Notes under the pieces: generated by a model
What the model saw: the letters and a program-made list of their open reading frames with translations, nothing else
What the model was told of the DNA's origin: nothing
Databases searched by the model: none
NCBI GenBank assembly: GCA_003202005.1
Contig: QJJF01000001.1
Span: 1,023,099-1,087,098, forward strand
Origin: Williamsia faeni
Lineage (GTDB): Bacteria; Actinomycetota; Actinomycetes; Mycobacteriales; Mycobacteriaceae
Length of the DNA stretch: 64,000 bases
Reading direction: 5' to 3'
Translations under genes and position numbers: made by a program
Shown here: piece after piece, positions 43,334-52,400 of the stretch
Numbering within the stretch: position 1 is the first letter of the stretch
How the letters are laid out: every line of letters starts with the position of its first letter

Positions 43334-45688
43334 ATGACCACATCGAACCCCTCTGAGCTGCAGATTTGGGTCGACGGGATCCAGGCACCGGCGGTGCCGG
43401 GCACCACCCGAATCCAGATCGGCCGGGTGCCGGAGAACGACATCACGATCGACCATCCGCTGATCTCGCGTCGGCACGCGGTGCTGAGCTGGAACGGCGG
43501 GTGGTCGATCGCCGACGCCGGCAGCACCAATGGCATGTATGCCGGCGGTCAGCGGGTGCAGGCGGTGAACCTGCGGGGCACCCAGGACGTCCGTCTCGGT
43601 GGTCCCGACGCGGGCCCGGTATTGCGGATCCGCGTCGCACAACCTGCGACGCCATCGGTCCCATCCCTGCAGAAGCCGGTCGGGGTCGACGACCGGCCAC
43701 ACATGCAGGCGCTGCGGCAGAACATGTCGGCCGTGTACCGAACCGCCGGGAATCAGCCGGCACCACAGCGGCAGGCGGTCGACATCGCCAGCGGTTCGGC
43801 GGTCCGGATCGGTCGCACCCCGGACAACCACGTCGTGGTCAGCGATGTGCTGGCATCTCGCCATCATGCCCAGATGATCAGCAGCCCAACAGGTCTGGTG
43901 ATCGAGGACCTGCGCAGTGTCAACGGAACGTATGTCAACGGTCGCCGGATCACCCGGCAGTCCCTGACCGACGGCGACGTCGTCACCATCGGCAACAGCG
44001 ACTTCGTGGTCGCCGAGGGTCGACTGGTCCGCGGCCAGGCCAAGTCGGTGGTCTCCGGTGGCGTGCACGTGAGCTCGGTGAGTCTGACGATCGACGGCAA
44101 ACAACTCCTCGACGACATCGACTTCACCGCCGCACCCGGAACCCTGACTGCCATCATCGGTCCATCGGGTGCCGGCAAATCGACTGTGTCCAAGATTGTT
44201 TCGGGTTCGCACCATCCATCGGTCGGCACCGTGACGTTCGAGGGGCACGGAGTCCACGAAGAGTACGAGGCTCTGCGAACCCGTATCGGTATGGTCCCGC
44301 AGGACGACGTCCTGCACAGCCGGCTGACCCTGCGCCAGGCTCTGCGCTACGCCGCCCAACTGCGGCTACCGCCGGACATGTCGCGGGCCGACCGGGATCT
44401 GGTGATCGACGGCGTGCTCGCCGAGTTGCAGTTGTCCGAACACACCGCGACCCGCATCGACAAACTGTCCGGCGGACAACGTAAACGGGCGTCCGTGGCC
44501 ATGGAACTGCTGACCGGCCCCGCGCTGCTCATCCTCGATGAGCCGACATCCGGCCTGGACCCCGCGCTCGACCGGCAGGTGATGCTGACCCTGCGTCGCC
44601 TGGCCGATGCCGGTCGTGTGGTCATCGTCGTCACCCACTCGGTGGCCCACCTCGCCATGTGCGATCAGGTGCTGTTGCTGGCACCCGGTGGGAGGACCGC
44701 CTTCTGCGGTCCGCCCCGATCCGTCGAATCCGCCATGGGAACCTCCGATTGGCCCGAGATCTTCGCCTACGTCGCAGCGGAGCCGATCGAGGCGTCGAAT
44801 CGATACCGCGCCACTGTGCGGCGGCGGCCACCGCCGGCACCGCCGCAACCCGGCGCCGGACGCCCGCGTCCCCGGCAGGCGAGTTCACTGCGCCAGGTGA
44901 GCACCATCGCCAGACGGCAGTTCCGGCTGATCCTGGCCGACCGCGGCTATCTGGCGTTCCTGCTGCTCCTGCCGGTCGTCCTGGGGGCCTTGACCCTGGT
45001 GATCCCCGGTTCGGCCGGATTCGGGCTGAATGCACCCGCAACCACGGAAACCCTTCAGATCCTGGTGATCCTGGTCATCGGTGCGACCTTCATGGGTTCG
45101 GCACTGACAGTCCGCGACCTGGTGGGCGAGCGATCGATCTTCGAACGTGAACGGGCCGTGGGACTACGCCCCGGCGCCTACCTGGCAGCCAAGGTCATCG
45201 TCTTCGCGCTCTTCGCGACCATACAGTCGGTGGTCATGCTCCTGATCTGCTACGCCGGCCGCGGCACCCCGGGCAAGGGCGTATATCTGCCTGCCACAGT
45301 CGAACTCGGCATCGACCTCGCATTGTTGACCTGCCTCGGCGCGCTCATCGGTCTGGCCATCTCGGCCAGTGTTCGCACGCCGGAGCAGACGATGCCACCA
45401 CTGGTCGTGGTGGTGATGATCCAGCTCGTGTTCTGTGGCGGCCTGTTTGCACTGCACGGCCGGTCCGGACTCGAGCAGATCGCCTGGCTGATCCCGTCCC
45501 GATGGGGCTACGGCGCAGCAGCGTCAACCGTCGAAGTGCAGTGGACGACACCGGGTTCGGCCACCGAGGACGAACCACTCTGGCAACACGACATGTCCAC
45601 CCTCGGTGTCAGCTACGCGATCCTGGGCGCGATGGCCGTCGTCCTGGTGCTGTTCATCTACAGCCGCCTCCGGCTGAAGCGCGCCTGA
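43334..45688 (+). CDS. FHA-domain ABC transporter (Rv1747-like)
   Basis: A 784-residue full transporter. It has an N-terminal FHA domain (about 8-95, SRRHAVLSW and GSTNGMY), a second FHA domain (about 145-230, SRHHAQM and SVNGTYVNG), then an ABC ATPase (Walker A GPSGAGKST, signature LSGGQRKR, Walker B LLILDEPTSGLDP), then six membrane segments of the ABC-2 type (about 550-784). The order matches Rv1747 of M. tuberculosis, whose FHA domains are docked by the kinase PknF and which affects phosphatidylinositol mannoside export. No kinase gene lies next to it here. Confidence 0.88.
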   Translation: MTTSNPSELQIWVDGIQAPAVPGTTRIQIGRVPENDITIDHPLISRRHAVLSWNGGWSIADAGSTNGMYAGGQRVQAVNLRGTQDVRLGGPDAGPVLRIRVAQPATPSVPSLQKPVGVDDRPHMQALRQNMSAVYRTAGNQPAPQRQAVDIASGSAVRIGRTPDNHVVVSDVLASRHHAQMISSPTGLVIEDLRSVNGTYVNGRRITRQSLTDGDVVTIGNSDFVVAEGRLVRGQAKSVVSGGVHVSSVSLTIDGKQLLDDIDFTAAPGTLTAIIGPSGAGKSTVSKIVSGSHHPSVGTVTFEGHGVHEEYEALRTRIGMVPQDDVLHSRLTLRQALRYAAQLRLPPDMSRADRDLVIDGVLAELQLSEHTATRIDKLSGGQRKRASVAMELLTGPALLILDEPTSGLDPALDRQVMLTLRRLADAGRVVIVVTHSVAHLAMCDQVLLLAPGGRTAFCGPPRSVESAMGTSDWPEIFAYVAAEPIEASNRYRATVRRRPPPAPPQPGAGRPRPRQASSLRQVSTIARRQFRLILADRGYLAFLLLLPVVLGALTLVIPGSAGFGLNAPATTETLQILVILVIGATFMGSALTVRDLVGERSIFERERAVGLRPGAYLAAKVIVFALFATIQSVVMLLICYAGRGTPGKGVYLPATVELGIDLALLTCLGALIGLAISASVRTPEQTMPPLVVVVMIQLVFCGGLFALHGRSGLEQIAWLIPSRWGYGAAASTVEVQWTTPGSATEDEPLWQHDMSTLGVSYAILGAMAVVLVLFIYSRLRLKRA

Positions 45689-45698
45689 CGCCCGATCC

Positions 45699-45749
45699 TG
45701 GTGGGTTTCGGTGAGCGCGACCTGGCCTTTTGCTCACCAGAACCCACCA
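45699..45749. terminator. palindromic terminator element B (shared with 13008-13075)
   Basis: Arms 45699-45716 and 45732-45749 pair over 18 nt with two mismatches. It lies between the convergent FHA-ABC and acyl-CoA dehydrogenase genes. Its right arm GCTCACCAGAACCCACCA is identical to 13049-13066 in element A. Confidence 0.7.
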
Positions 45750-45768
45750 AAACCGGGTGTGCGGGGGG

Positions 45769-46797
45769 TTATTTGGTTATCAGGGCCCAGAGGTTGTCGC
45801 GGCCGGCGGCGGCAGCGGCTTCGGCAAGCTTGGTGTCCCAATGGTGGACGGAGCCGTACTCCGAACGCCAGGCCAGCGCAGCCTGGGTGAACTCGTGCAG
45901 ACGGTGTTCGCGGGTGGTGCCGATGGCACCGTGGACCTGATGTGCGTTGCGGACCACCACTGATGCGGCATGGCCGGCGCAGGATCGGGCCGCGGCCACC
46001 AGGAACTCGAGATTGCCCCCCGTCCAATCGGTTCGGATCACCTCACCCAGGGCTGCCTCGACGGCAGCACGGGCGAGGGAGGTCTCGGCGGCGATGTCGG
46101 CGACCAGATTCTGCACGGCCTGGAACTTGGCCAGCGAACGGCCGAACTGGACCCGTTCGACAGTGTGAGCGATCGACATCTCGAGGATGCGGTCGAGTGC
46201 GGCACAGACCTGCACCCCGCGGATCAGCGCGCTGCGTAGCGTCAACTGGTCGACGACGGCGTCGGGAACGAGAGTGCCCTCGAGTCCGCTCGTGTCGAAT
46301 CTGACCGTGTCGCGCGGCTCGCCCGCGATGTTGGAACCCGAACTGATGCTCAGTTCACCGGCCGCGACATCGACGACGCGGTAGGTATCGGCGGCGCACC
46401 ACACGACGACAACGTTGTCGGCGGCAGACGCCCACGGCACCCCGGCCGCAACTCCCGACTCATCGAGGCGGCAGAGGGTGCGTCGGGCATCGCCGACCGG
46501 CAGTCCGGCTGTGTCGAGGAGCCATCCCGCCAGCAGATCGTGTTCGGCCAAGGGGATCCGGACGCCGTTGTACGCGGCCGCGTGGATGAGCGCGGCGGCC
46601 TCGCGCCAGCCCGCTCCACTTCCACCCGCGTCTTCGCTGCCGGTCAGCCGTACCAGGCCCAATTCCCCCAGCTGGCTCCACAACCCGGTATCCCATTCTG
46701 CAACAGCGGTTTCCGGGGAACTCTGCTCGCGGTAGGCAGCGAACACCGCGTCCATCATGTCGACCAATTCGCGATCGACGCCGGTGGTCGCATCCAT
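45769..46797 (-). CDS. acyl-CoA dehydrogenase family protein (non-catalytic partner subunit)
   Basis: A 342-residue acyl-CoA dehydrogenase-fold protein. The C-terminal domain has FAD-contacting features (RVQFGRSLAKFQAVQNLVAD) and the GAIGTTREHRLHEF end, but no obvious catalytic Glu. The ATG overlaps the stop of the upstream dehydrogenase gene. Paired genes of this kind in actinomycetes encode heterotetrameric enzymes, as in steroid side-chain breakdown (ChsE1-ChsE2 type), in which one subunit carries the base and the other completes the FAD site. Confidence 0.82.
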   Translation of the reverse strand: MDATTGVDRELVDMMDAVFAAYREQSSPETAVAEWDTGLWSQLGELGLVRLTGSEDAGGSGAGWREAAALIHAAAYNGVRIPLAEHDLLAGWLLDTAGLPVGDARRTLCRLDESGVAAGVPWASAADNVVVVWCAADTYRVVDVAAGELSISSGSNIAGEPRDTVRFDTSGLEGTLVPDAVVDQLTLRSALIRGVQVCAALDRILEMSIAHTVERVQFGRSLAKFQAVQNLVADIAAETSLARAAVEAALGEVIRTDWTGGNLEFLVAAARSCAGHAASVVVRNAHQVHGAIGTTREHRLHEFTQAALAWRSEYGSVHHWDTKLAEAAAAAGRDNLWALITK

Positions 46798-47942
46798 CAG
46801 CGCATCCCCAATCCCCGTGCGATCACGCCGCGCAGAACTTCGCTGGTTCCGCCGCGCAGTGTGAACCCGGGGCGCTGGGACACCGCGTCGTCGACCATCG
46901 CGGCATAGTCGGCGTCGATCAGATCGCCGCCGAGAAGATCTGCGAAGTCGGCGATGTCACCTTCGGTGGCAGTGCCCAGAACCTTGACCACGGCTGCGGC
47001 GGTATCGGCCGGCTCGGAACGCTCCAGTGCGCCGGCAACCGCTGTCGACATCTGGTGCAGGCCCGCGATCCGCCCGACGAATCTGCCCAGGTCCGGGTGG
47101 GCGGGCAGAGTGCCCGCTGCGTTGTGCTCCGCCACTTCGGCGAGCAGCGTGAACGTCGACAGAAATCGTTCCGGGCCACTGCGTTCGAAACTGAGCTCGG
47201 AGGTGACCTGGTTCCAGCCGTCGCCGATGGTGCCGAACACCATCTCGTCCGGAACGAAGACGTCGTCGAGAATCACCTCGTTGAAATGATGTCTGCCGTT
47301 CATCCCGATGATGGGGCGGATGTCGACACCGGGCGAGCGCAGGTCGACGATGAACTGACTCAGACCGGCATGACGGTGTGCGGGGTCGACAGCCTCGGTG
47401 CGGGTCAGGCAGATGAAGGCGTGGGCGAGGTGCGCGCCGGACGTCCACACCTTGGTTCCGGAGATCGTCCAGCCACCGTCGACCGCGGTCGCCCTGGTCC
47501 GGACACTCGCCAGGTCGGAGCCGGAATCGGGCTCGCTCATACCGATTCCGAAGTAGCACTCGCCCTGCGCGATGGCGGGCAGGTATTTGCGCTTCTGAAT
47601 CTCGGTGCCGTACTTGAGGAGCGACGGCACGATCTGCCGGTCGGCGATCCAGTGCGCGCCAACGGGCGCGCCCGCCGCTAGCAATTCCTCGGTGACAACA
47701 AACCTTTCGAGGTGACTGCGGCCGTGCCCGCCATACTCTTCGGGCACGGTCATCCCCAGCCAACCGCGGGCGGCCAGTGCACGGGAGAAATCCTCGTCCC
47801 AGCCGGTGAGCCAGCAATCGACCTCGCGGCCGATGCGTCCGTCGGCCCGCTGATCGGCGATGAACCGACGGACCTCGTCGCGCAGTCCGTCAAAGGCATG
47901 CGGATCATCCGATCCCGGGGGAACCAATCTCAGATCCGTCAT
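46797..47942 (-). CDS. acyl-CoA dehydrogenase
   Basis: A 381-residue acyl-CoA dehydrogenase with the usual helical N-terminus, the GMSEPDSGSDLAS FAD/substrate region and the WTISGTKVWTSGAHLAHAFI middle sheet. The C-terminus RGGTSEVLRGVIARGLG carries the candidate catalytic Glu. It introduces an alpha,beta double bond into an acyl-CoA. ATG 47942 (MTDLRLVPPG) was chosen. The stop overlaps the partner-subunit start. It is divergent from the MarR gene at 48139. Confidence 0.87.
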   Translation of the reverse strand: MTDLRLVPPGSDDPHAFDGLRDEVRRFIADQRADGRIGREVDCWLTGWDEDFSRALAARGWLGMTVPEEYGGHGRSHLERFVVTEELLAAGAPVGAHWIADRQIVPSLLKYGTEIQKRKYLPAIAQGECYFGIGMSEPDSGSDLASVRTRATAVDGGWTISGTKVWTSGAHLAHAFICLTRTEAVDPAHRHAGLSQFIVDLRSPGVDIRPIIGMNGRHHFNEVILDDVFVPDEMVFGTIGDGWNQVTSELSFERSGPERFLSTFTLLAEVAEHNAAGTLPAHPDLGRFVGRIAGLHQMSTAVAGALERSEPADTAAAVVKVLGTATEGDIADFADLLGGDLIDADYAAMVDDAVSQRPGFTLRGGTSEVLRGVIARGLGMR

Positions 47943-48032
47943 ACCGGTGTGTCCCTTTCCTTGCGCTCGCTGTGACGGGCGGTACACGGAACTATGGCAG
48001 TAGCTCAATTCTTGGGCAATACCGTGACAACT

Positions 48033-48046
48033 TACGTATTTACGTA
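48033..48046. promoter_or_regulatory. palindrome TACGTATTTACGTA between acyl-CoA dehydrogenase and MarR genes
   Basis: Two copies of TACGTA are separated by TT, giving an inverted repeat at the centre of the 196-nt divergent gap. It is a candidate operator for the MarR regulator or another factor controlling the dehydrogenase pair. The evidence is symmetry and position. Confidence 0.35.
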
Positions 48047-48138
48047 GCCGCGGAGGAGTGTTGCGCCCTACCTGCTTCGTACGTCGCCTGGATGGGTGCT
48101 GCCCCTCAATGAACTCGGCCGTGACGTAGTTTGGCACC

Positions 48139-48672
48139 ATGGACGGAGTCGATGTCATCGTGTCGCACTGGGCTGTTGCGCGCCCGGAACTCGACGTCTC
48201 GGGTTTGAAGGTCTTCGGACGGCTGCATCGCAGCTTCCTGGTCTACAAGAATCGCATCGCCGAAACATTCGAGAAGCACAACATCACCGACTCCGGTTTC
48301 GACGTTCTGGCCTGCCTGCGCCGTGCGGTACCCGATCACCGCTTGACCTCAGGTGAACTGGCCGAGCAGACATTGGTCACCACCGGCGGACTCAGCTTGC
48401 GGGTCAAGCGGCTCGAAGAAGCGGGTTTGGTGACGCGCTCGCGCGATGCCGGAGATGCACGGCTGGTCTATGTACAACTCACTCCGGAGGGCAGCGCACT
48501 CGTCGATGCCGTCGCGGACGAACATTTTCGCAAGCTGAAGGCAATGCTCGGCGACATGAGCGAAGACGACATCCAGACCTTGGCCACCCTCCTCGGACGC
48601 CTCGAAAGTTCCGCACGCACAGTCCCCGGAACCGACTCCGCGAGCGCTGCGCGAGCTGTCACCTCCGCCTGA
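48139..48672 (+). CDS. MarR-family transcriptional regulator
   Basis: A 177-residue MarR protein. The winged helix-turn-helix lies at about 65-130 (LTSGELAEQTLVTTGGLSLRVKRLEEAG, wing SRDAGDARLVYVQLTPEG), flanked by dimerisation helices. MarR proteins often sense aromatic acids or their CoA esters and repress nearby catabolic genes. The start has little ribosome-binding sequence and may be leaderless. It sits between the divergent dehydrogenase pair and the long rightward operon, whose upstream palindromes (48793-48831) are likely its targets. Confidence 0.85.
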   Translation: MDGVDVIVSHWAVARPELDVSGLKVFGRLHRSFLVYKNRIAETFEKHNITDSGFDVLACLRRAVPDHRLTSGELAEQTLVTTGGLSLRVKRLEEAGLVTRSRDAGDARLVYVQLTPEGSALVDAVADEHFRKLKAMLGDMSEDDIQTLATLLGRLESSARTVPGTDSASAARAVTSA

Positions 48673-48780
48673 CGCAAAATATTTTCGGTTCTTCGTGACC
48701 CGGCACACACCCGGTGTGACCTGCGTCTCTTCCGTTTCGTAGACGTAAAAACCGCGTAACAGCAGCTCTGACGGGCAAGT

Positions 48781-48831
48781 TTGACATTGACGTCTTAGCG
48801 CTAAGAGATTACAAATGTCTTAGCGCAAAGA
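48781..48831 (+). promoter_or_regulatory. promoter and paired operators of the long catabolic operon
   Basis: TTGACA at 48781-48786 is a consensus -35 box. TCTTAGCGCTAAGA (48793-48806) is a perfect 14-nt palindrome lying in the spacer, and TCTTAGCGCAAAGA (48818-48831) is a second copy with one changed base, 25 nt further on. The -10 region would be at about 48804-48812. The TTAG...CTAA half sites are typical of MarR-family operators. Repression by the adjacent MarR protein is the simplest reading. Confidence 0.65.
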
Positions 48832-48876
48832 TATTTGCGAAGCGCACTGAAAAGTCTCCTGTCGAACGGATACCCG

Positions 48877-50415
48877 ATGACACTCGCTGCACAACCCGCT
48901 CCAACGGTTCTGAGAACGGCGCCCGGAGGCGCATCCGCCACCGATCTGATCGACGAGATTTATGTCGGCGGCAACTGGTGTCGCGGCTCGGGTGATGCAC
49001 TCGACACGGTCGACCCCTCCACCGGAGAGGTGTTCGCCACCCTCCACGGCGCAACCGCCGACGATGTCGACGTCGCAGTGCAGGCAGGCCTCGACACCGC
49101 TCACCGCAGCGGATGGTCCTCGATGTACGTGCATGAGCGCGCCGCGGTACTCCACCGCATCGGCAACGCCGTCGAGCACAACCGGGACCGCATCGCAGCA
49201 CTACAGACCCTCGACACCGGCAAGACGCTGACGGAGACGCGGGCACTTGCGATGAGCGCTGCCAACACATTTCGTTACATGGCGGCAGCCGTGGAGACCA
49301 TGGACGGCGCGCTGACCACACCGCGTGGGCCGTGGATGACGATGTCGACTCACGAGCCGATGGGTGTCATCGGTGCCATCACACCCTGGAACTCGCCGAT
49401 CGCCTCCGACGCCCAAAAGATCGCTCCCGCACTGGCTGCCGGCAATGCCGTCGTCTCCAAGCCGCCCGTGTGGGCGCCGTGGGTGACACTGCTGCTGGCC
49501 CGCCTGTGCGAGGAAGCAGGGCTACCGGCCGGCCTCTTGTCCGTACTCCCCGGTCCCGGCCGCACCGTGGGTGAAGCCCTGGTCCGGCACCCCGACGTCG
49601 CCAAGGTCACCTTCACCGGAGGCACCGGCACCGGACGCCACCTCGCCCACCTGGCCGCCGACAAACTCATGCCGATCACCCTCGAGCTCGGCGGCAAGTC
49701 CCCCACCATCGTCTTCGCCGATGCCGACATCGAACGCGCCCTCCAGGGCGTCCTGTACGGCATCTTCTCCTCCAGCGGTCAGAGCTGTATCGCAGGATCG
49801 CGAGTCTTCGTTCAGCGCAGCATCTTCGACGAGTTCACCGCCGAGCTCGCCGACCGGGCACAACGCCTGCGCCTTGGCGCCGGAACGGACGCCCGCACGG
49901 ACGTCGCACCGATGATCGCTGCGGCGCACCGTGATTCGGTGGCACGGATGGTCGATGACGCCGTCGCCGCCGGTGCAACACTGCTGTGCGGAGGCGCCGT
50001 CCCCACGGAGGGAGACCTCGCCTTCGGCGCCTACTACCCTCCCACCGTTCTCAGCGGTGTCACCAACGCCGCGGTGATCTGTCAAGAAGAGGTCTTCGGT
50101 CCCGTGGCGGTCGTTCTCCCGTTCGACGACGAACGCGATCTGATCGAGCAGGCCAACGACAGTGTCTACGGTCTCGCCTGCGGTATCTGGACCGAGGACT
50201 ACCGGCGGGCGACGCGCATCGCCAACACCATCTCGGCCGGCACCGTGTGGGTCAACACGTACAAGCAGTTCTCCATCTCGACCCCGTTCACCGGTCTGCG
50301 CGACAGCGGACTCGGCACCGAGAAGGGTCGAGATGCGGTGCGGCAGTACAGCAATCAGAAGAGCATCTACCTCGATCTTTCCGAGGCCCCACTCTCCTGG
50401 GGTCACCGGAATTGA
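48877..50415 (+). CDS. NAD(P)-dependent aldehyde dehydrogenase
   Basis: A 512-residue ALDH with the catalytic Cys304 in GQSCIAGSR, the general-base Glu270 in LELGGKSP, and the cofactor motif FTGGTGTGRH. It oxidises an aldehyde to a carboxylate. It is the first gene of the operon and is followed by RidA. The same pairing occurs in 2-aminomuconate-type pathways (semialdehyde dehydrogenase plus RidA-family deaminase), which may be a clue. ATG 48877 has a weak ribosome-binding sequence, and an in-frame TTG at 48835 would overlap the operators. Confidence 0.87.
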   Translation: MTLAAQPAPTVLRTAPGGASATDLIDEIYVGGNWCRGSGDALDTVDPSTGEVFATLHGATADDVDVAVQAGLDTAHRSGWSSMYVHERAAVLHRIGNAVEHNRDRIAALQTLDTGKTLTETRALAMSAANTFRYMAAAVETMDGALTTPRGPWMTMSTHEPMGVIGAITPWNSPIASDAQKIAPALAAGNAVVSKPPVWAPWVTLLLARLCEEAGLPAGLLSVLPGPGRTVGEALVRHPDVAKVTFTGGTGTGRHLAHLAADKLMPITLELGGKSPTIVFADADIERALQGVLYGIFSSSGQSCIAGSRVFVQRSIFDEFTAELADRAQRLRLGAGTDARTDVAPMIAAAHRDSVARMVDDAVAAGATLLCGGAVPTEGDLAFGAYYPPTVLSGVTNAAVICQEEVFGPVAVVLPFDDERDLIEQANDSVYGLACGIWTEDYRRATRIANTISAGTVWVNTYKQFSISTPFTGLRDSGLGTEKGRDAVRQYSNQKSIYLDLSEAPLSWGHRN

Positions 50416-50447
50416 CACACCCAACCCCTCCCGAAAGGACACCCGCC

Positions 50448-50813
50448 ATGGCAAACACCGTTACCACCACGAGTCCGGCGCACCCCTACAGTCCCGCATA
50501 CGCGGTGGCCGGCTTCGGATTCGTCTCCGGCGCTTTGTCGGTCGATGTTGACGGCCACGCCGTCGAAGGAGTCGAACCAGCTCTCGACGCCGCCGTCGCC
50601 CGGCTGACCGAACGCCTCGCCACGATTGACATGGCGCTGACCGATGTCGTGAAGACCACCTACTTCGTCACCGACGTCGCCACCCGCGATGCGGCCAACA
50701 AGCACTACGAGCGCATCTTCGATGCGCCGCGGCCGGCACGCTCGTTCGTCGAGGTCGCTGCCTTGCCGTACGGGGCGACCGTCGAAATCGAAGCCATCGC
50801 CCACCGCCCCTGA
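50448..50813 (+). CDS. RidA-family protein (imine/enamine deaminase)
   Basis: A 121-residue RidA/YjgF protein. The active-site Arg of the family is present in RPARSFVEVAALPYGATVEIEAIA, so it should hydrolyse imines or enamines to ketones and ammonia. GAAAGGA lies ahead of the ATG. It follows the ALDH gene by 32 nt. A second RidA-like gene at 59654 in the same operon lacks this Arg, so this copy is the likely active one. Confidence 0.87.
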   Translation: MANTVTTTSPAHPYSPAYAVAGFGFVSGALSVDVDGHAVEGVEPALDAAVARLTERLATIDMALTDVVKTTYFVTDVATRDAANKHYERIFDAPRPARSFVEVAALPYGATVEIEAIAHRP

Positions 50814-50873
50814 GTATTTCAGTACTCCCTGCACCACGGCGCGCACCATCCCGCTCTTCCGAAAGGACCCAAC

Positions 50874-51392
50874 ATGACCGCTCCAGAAAAGACCCACGCC
50901 GACCTCGAGAACCTGATCGACTCGTGCATCGCCAGCAAGGAAACCCGCTACGAGGACTGGGACACTCTCGGCTTCCAGGCCGCCAAGGGCGGCGACCGCT
51001 TCAAGCGCGCCCAGATCCGCTACATCGGCTCCGGCGCAACCGGCAACCACGAGGGCGACTCCCGCTCCCTTCCGTCCGAGCACTTCACCTTCTCCAACAT
51101 GCGCCTCCCCGCAGGCGCAGTAGGACCCGAACACACCCACCACGACGTCGAAGAAGTCTTCTACGTTCTGGAGGGAGAACTCGAAGTCGCCGTCCACGAC
51201 GTCGAGGACGGCACCAAGACCGCCGTCCGGCGCCTGGGCTACCGCGACCTCATCCGCGTCCCCGCCGGTGTGCCCCGCAGTCTCGCCAACGTGGGCGAGA
51301 CCGACGCGCTCTTCTGCGTGGTCATCGGTGCACCCAAGCCCCAGCTACCCACCTACCCGCCCAGCTCGGAGATGTACGGCGTCACGCGCTGA
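50874..51392 (+). CDS. cupin-domain protein
   Basis: A 172-residue protein with one cupin barrel. Motif 1 is GPEHTHHDVEEVFYVLEGELEV, with two His and a Glu as metal ligands, and motif 2 is in IRVPAGVPRSLANVG. Small cupins act as dioxygenases, isomerases or sensors. The size is near 3-hydroxyanthranilate dioxygenase, but the sequence motifs do not specifically match it. GAAAGGA precedes the ATG. It lies between RidA and the VanB-type reductase, so a ring-cleavage or isomerase step is possible but unproven. Confidence 0.78.
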   Translation: MTAPEKTHADLENLIDSCIASKETRYEDWDTLGFQAAKGGDRFKRAQIRYIGSGATGNHEGDSRSLPSEHFTFSNMRLPAGAVGPEHTHHDVEEVFYVLEGELEVAVHDVEDGTKTAVRRLGYRDLIRVPAGVPRSLANVGETDALFCVVIGAPKPQLPTYPPSSEMYGVTR

Positions 51393-51435
51393 CCCCAATT
51401 GGGTCACCCGGACGGCAGACACGGAAGGAACAGCG

Positions 51436-52389
51436 ATGCACGAGAACACCACCAGACGACTCCGCGTGCAGCAGAAGAGCTTCGAGGCCGAAGGCGTCAC
51501 CAGTGTCACCCTGGTCGACCCGACCGGAGCACCACTGCCGACGTGGGAGCCGGGTGCTCATGTGGCTCTCCACCTCCCTGGAGGACTGGTCCGCGAATAC
51601 TCGTTGTGCTCGGATCCCGAGGACACGAACAGATGGACCGTCGCTGTCCTGCGTGCTGAACGATCCCGGGGCGGAAGTGTCCACGTGCACGACAAGCTTT
51701 CCGTCGGAACGGAAATCGAGGTGGCCGGGCCCCGCAGCGCATTCGCGTTGGACACCGGTGCCGACGAACACGTCCTGATCGCCGGCGGTGTCGGCATCAC
51801 GCCCATCGTGGCAATGATGCGGCACCTCGAAAGGACCGCCCGCCCCTGGCGCATGCTCTACGCCGGCCGGTCCCGCTCGTCGATGGCATTCGCCGACGAG
51901 GTCAGTCGATCGGCGGGTGAAGCGGCGATCCACGCCGACGACGAACAGGGCGGGCTCCCGGACCTACCTGCGATGCTCGGCGAACTCGGTCCCGGCGCAG
52001 TCGTCTACTGCTGTGGCCCGGCCCCCCTCCTCGACGCTGTCGCGAACGCGGTACCGGCCCAGGCGTCGCTGCGCACCGAGCGGTTCGCCGCCCCGGAGGT
52101 CGTGGTCTCCGAGACCGGCGACACGGCCTTCGACGTGGTCCTCGAACGCAGCGGCCGGCGGCTCCCGGTGGCCCCGGAACAGTCGGTGCTCGATGCGCTC
52201 CTCGACGGCGGCCTCGACGTCCCCAGCTCCTGCACCGAAGGGATCTGCGGAACGTGCGAGGTCGGCGTGATCAAGGGCGATGTCGACCATCGTGACTTTC
52301 TTCTCGGTGAATCCGAACATGCCGACAACAAGATCATGTTCCCGTGTGTATCCCGTTGCCGCTCAGCCGAACTCGTTCTCGATCTCTAA
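51436..52389 (+). CDS. VanB/PDR-type oxygenase reductase (FMN, NAD, [2Fe-2S])
   Basis: A 317-residue single-chain reductase. The FMN domain has REYSLCSDP, the NAD domain has IAGGVGITPIVAMM and CCGPAPLLDAV, and the C-terminal plant-type ferredoxin has SSCTEGICGTCEVG with the fourth Cys in FPCVSRC. Such proteins pass electrons from NADH to Rieske oxygenases of the VanA/phthalate type. In this operon the partner should be the Rieske oxygenase at 58210. Confidence 0.9.
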   Translation: MHENTTRRLRVQQKSFEAEGVTSVTLVDPTGAPLPTWEPGAHVALHLPGGLVREYSLCSDPEDTNRWTVAVLRAERSRGGSVHVHDKLSVGTEIEVAGPRSAFALDTGADEHVLIAGGVGITPIVAMMRHLERTARPWRMLYAGRSRSSMAFADEVSRSAGEAAIHADDEQGGLPDLPAMLGELGPGAVVYCCGPAPLLDAVANAVPAQASLRTERFAAPEVVVSETGDTAFDVVLERSGRRLPVAPEQSVLDALLDGGLDVPSSCTEGICGTCEVGVIKGDVDHRDFLLGESEHADNKIMFPCVSRCRSAELVLDL

Positions 52390-52400
52390 GGAGTCCCACC

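Noticed and set aside
50874-51392. Cupin gene as 3-hydroxyanthranilate 3,4-dioxygenase
   Set aside because: The size is similar, but the sequence around the metal ligands does not specifically match that family, so only a cupin fold is claimed.
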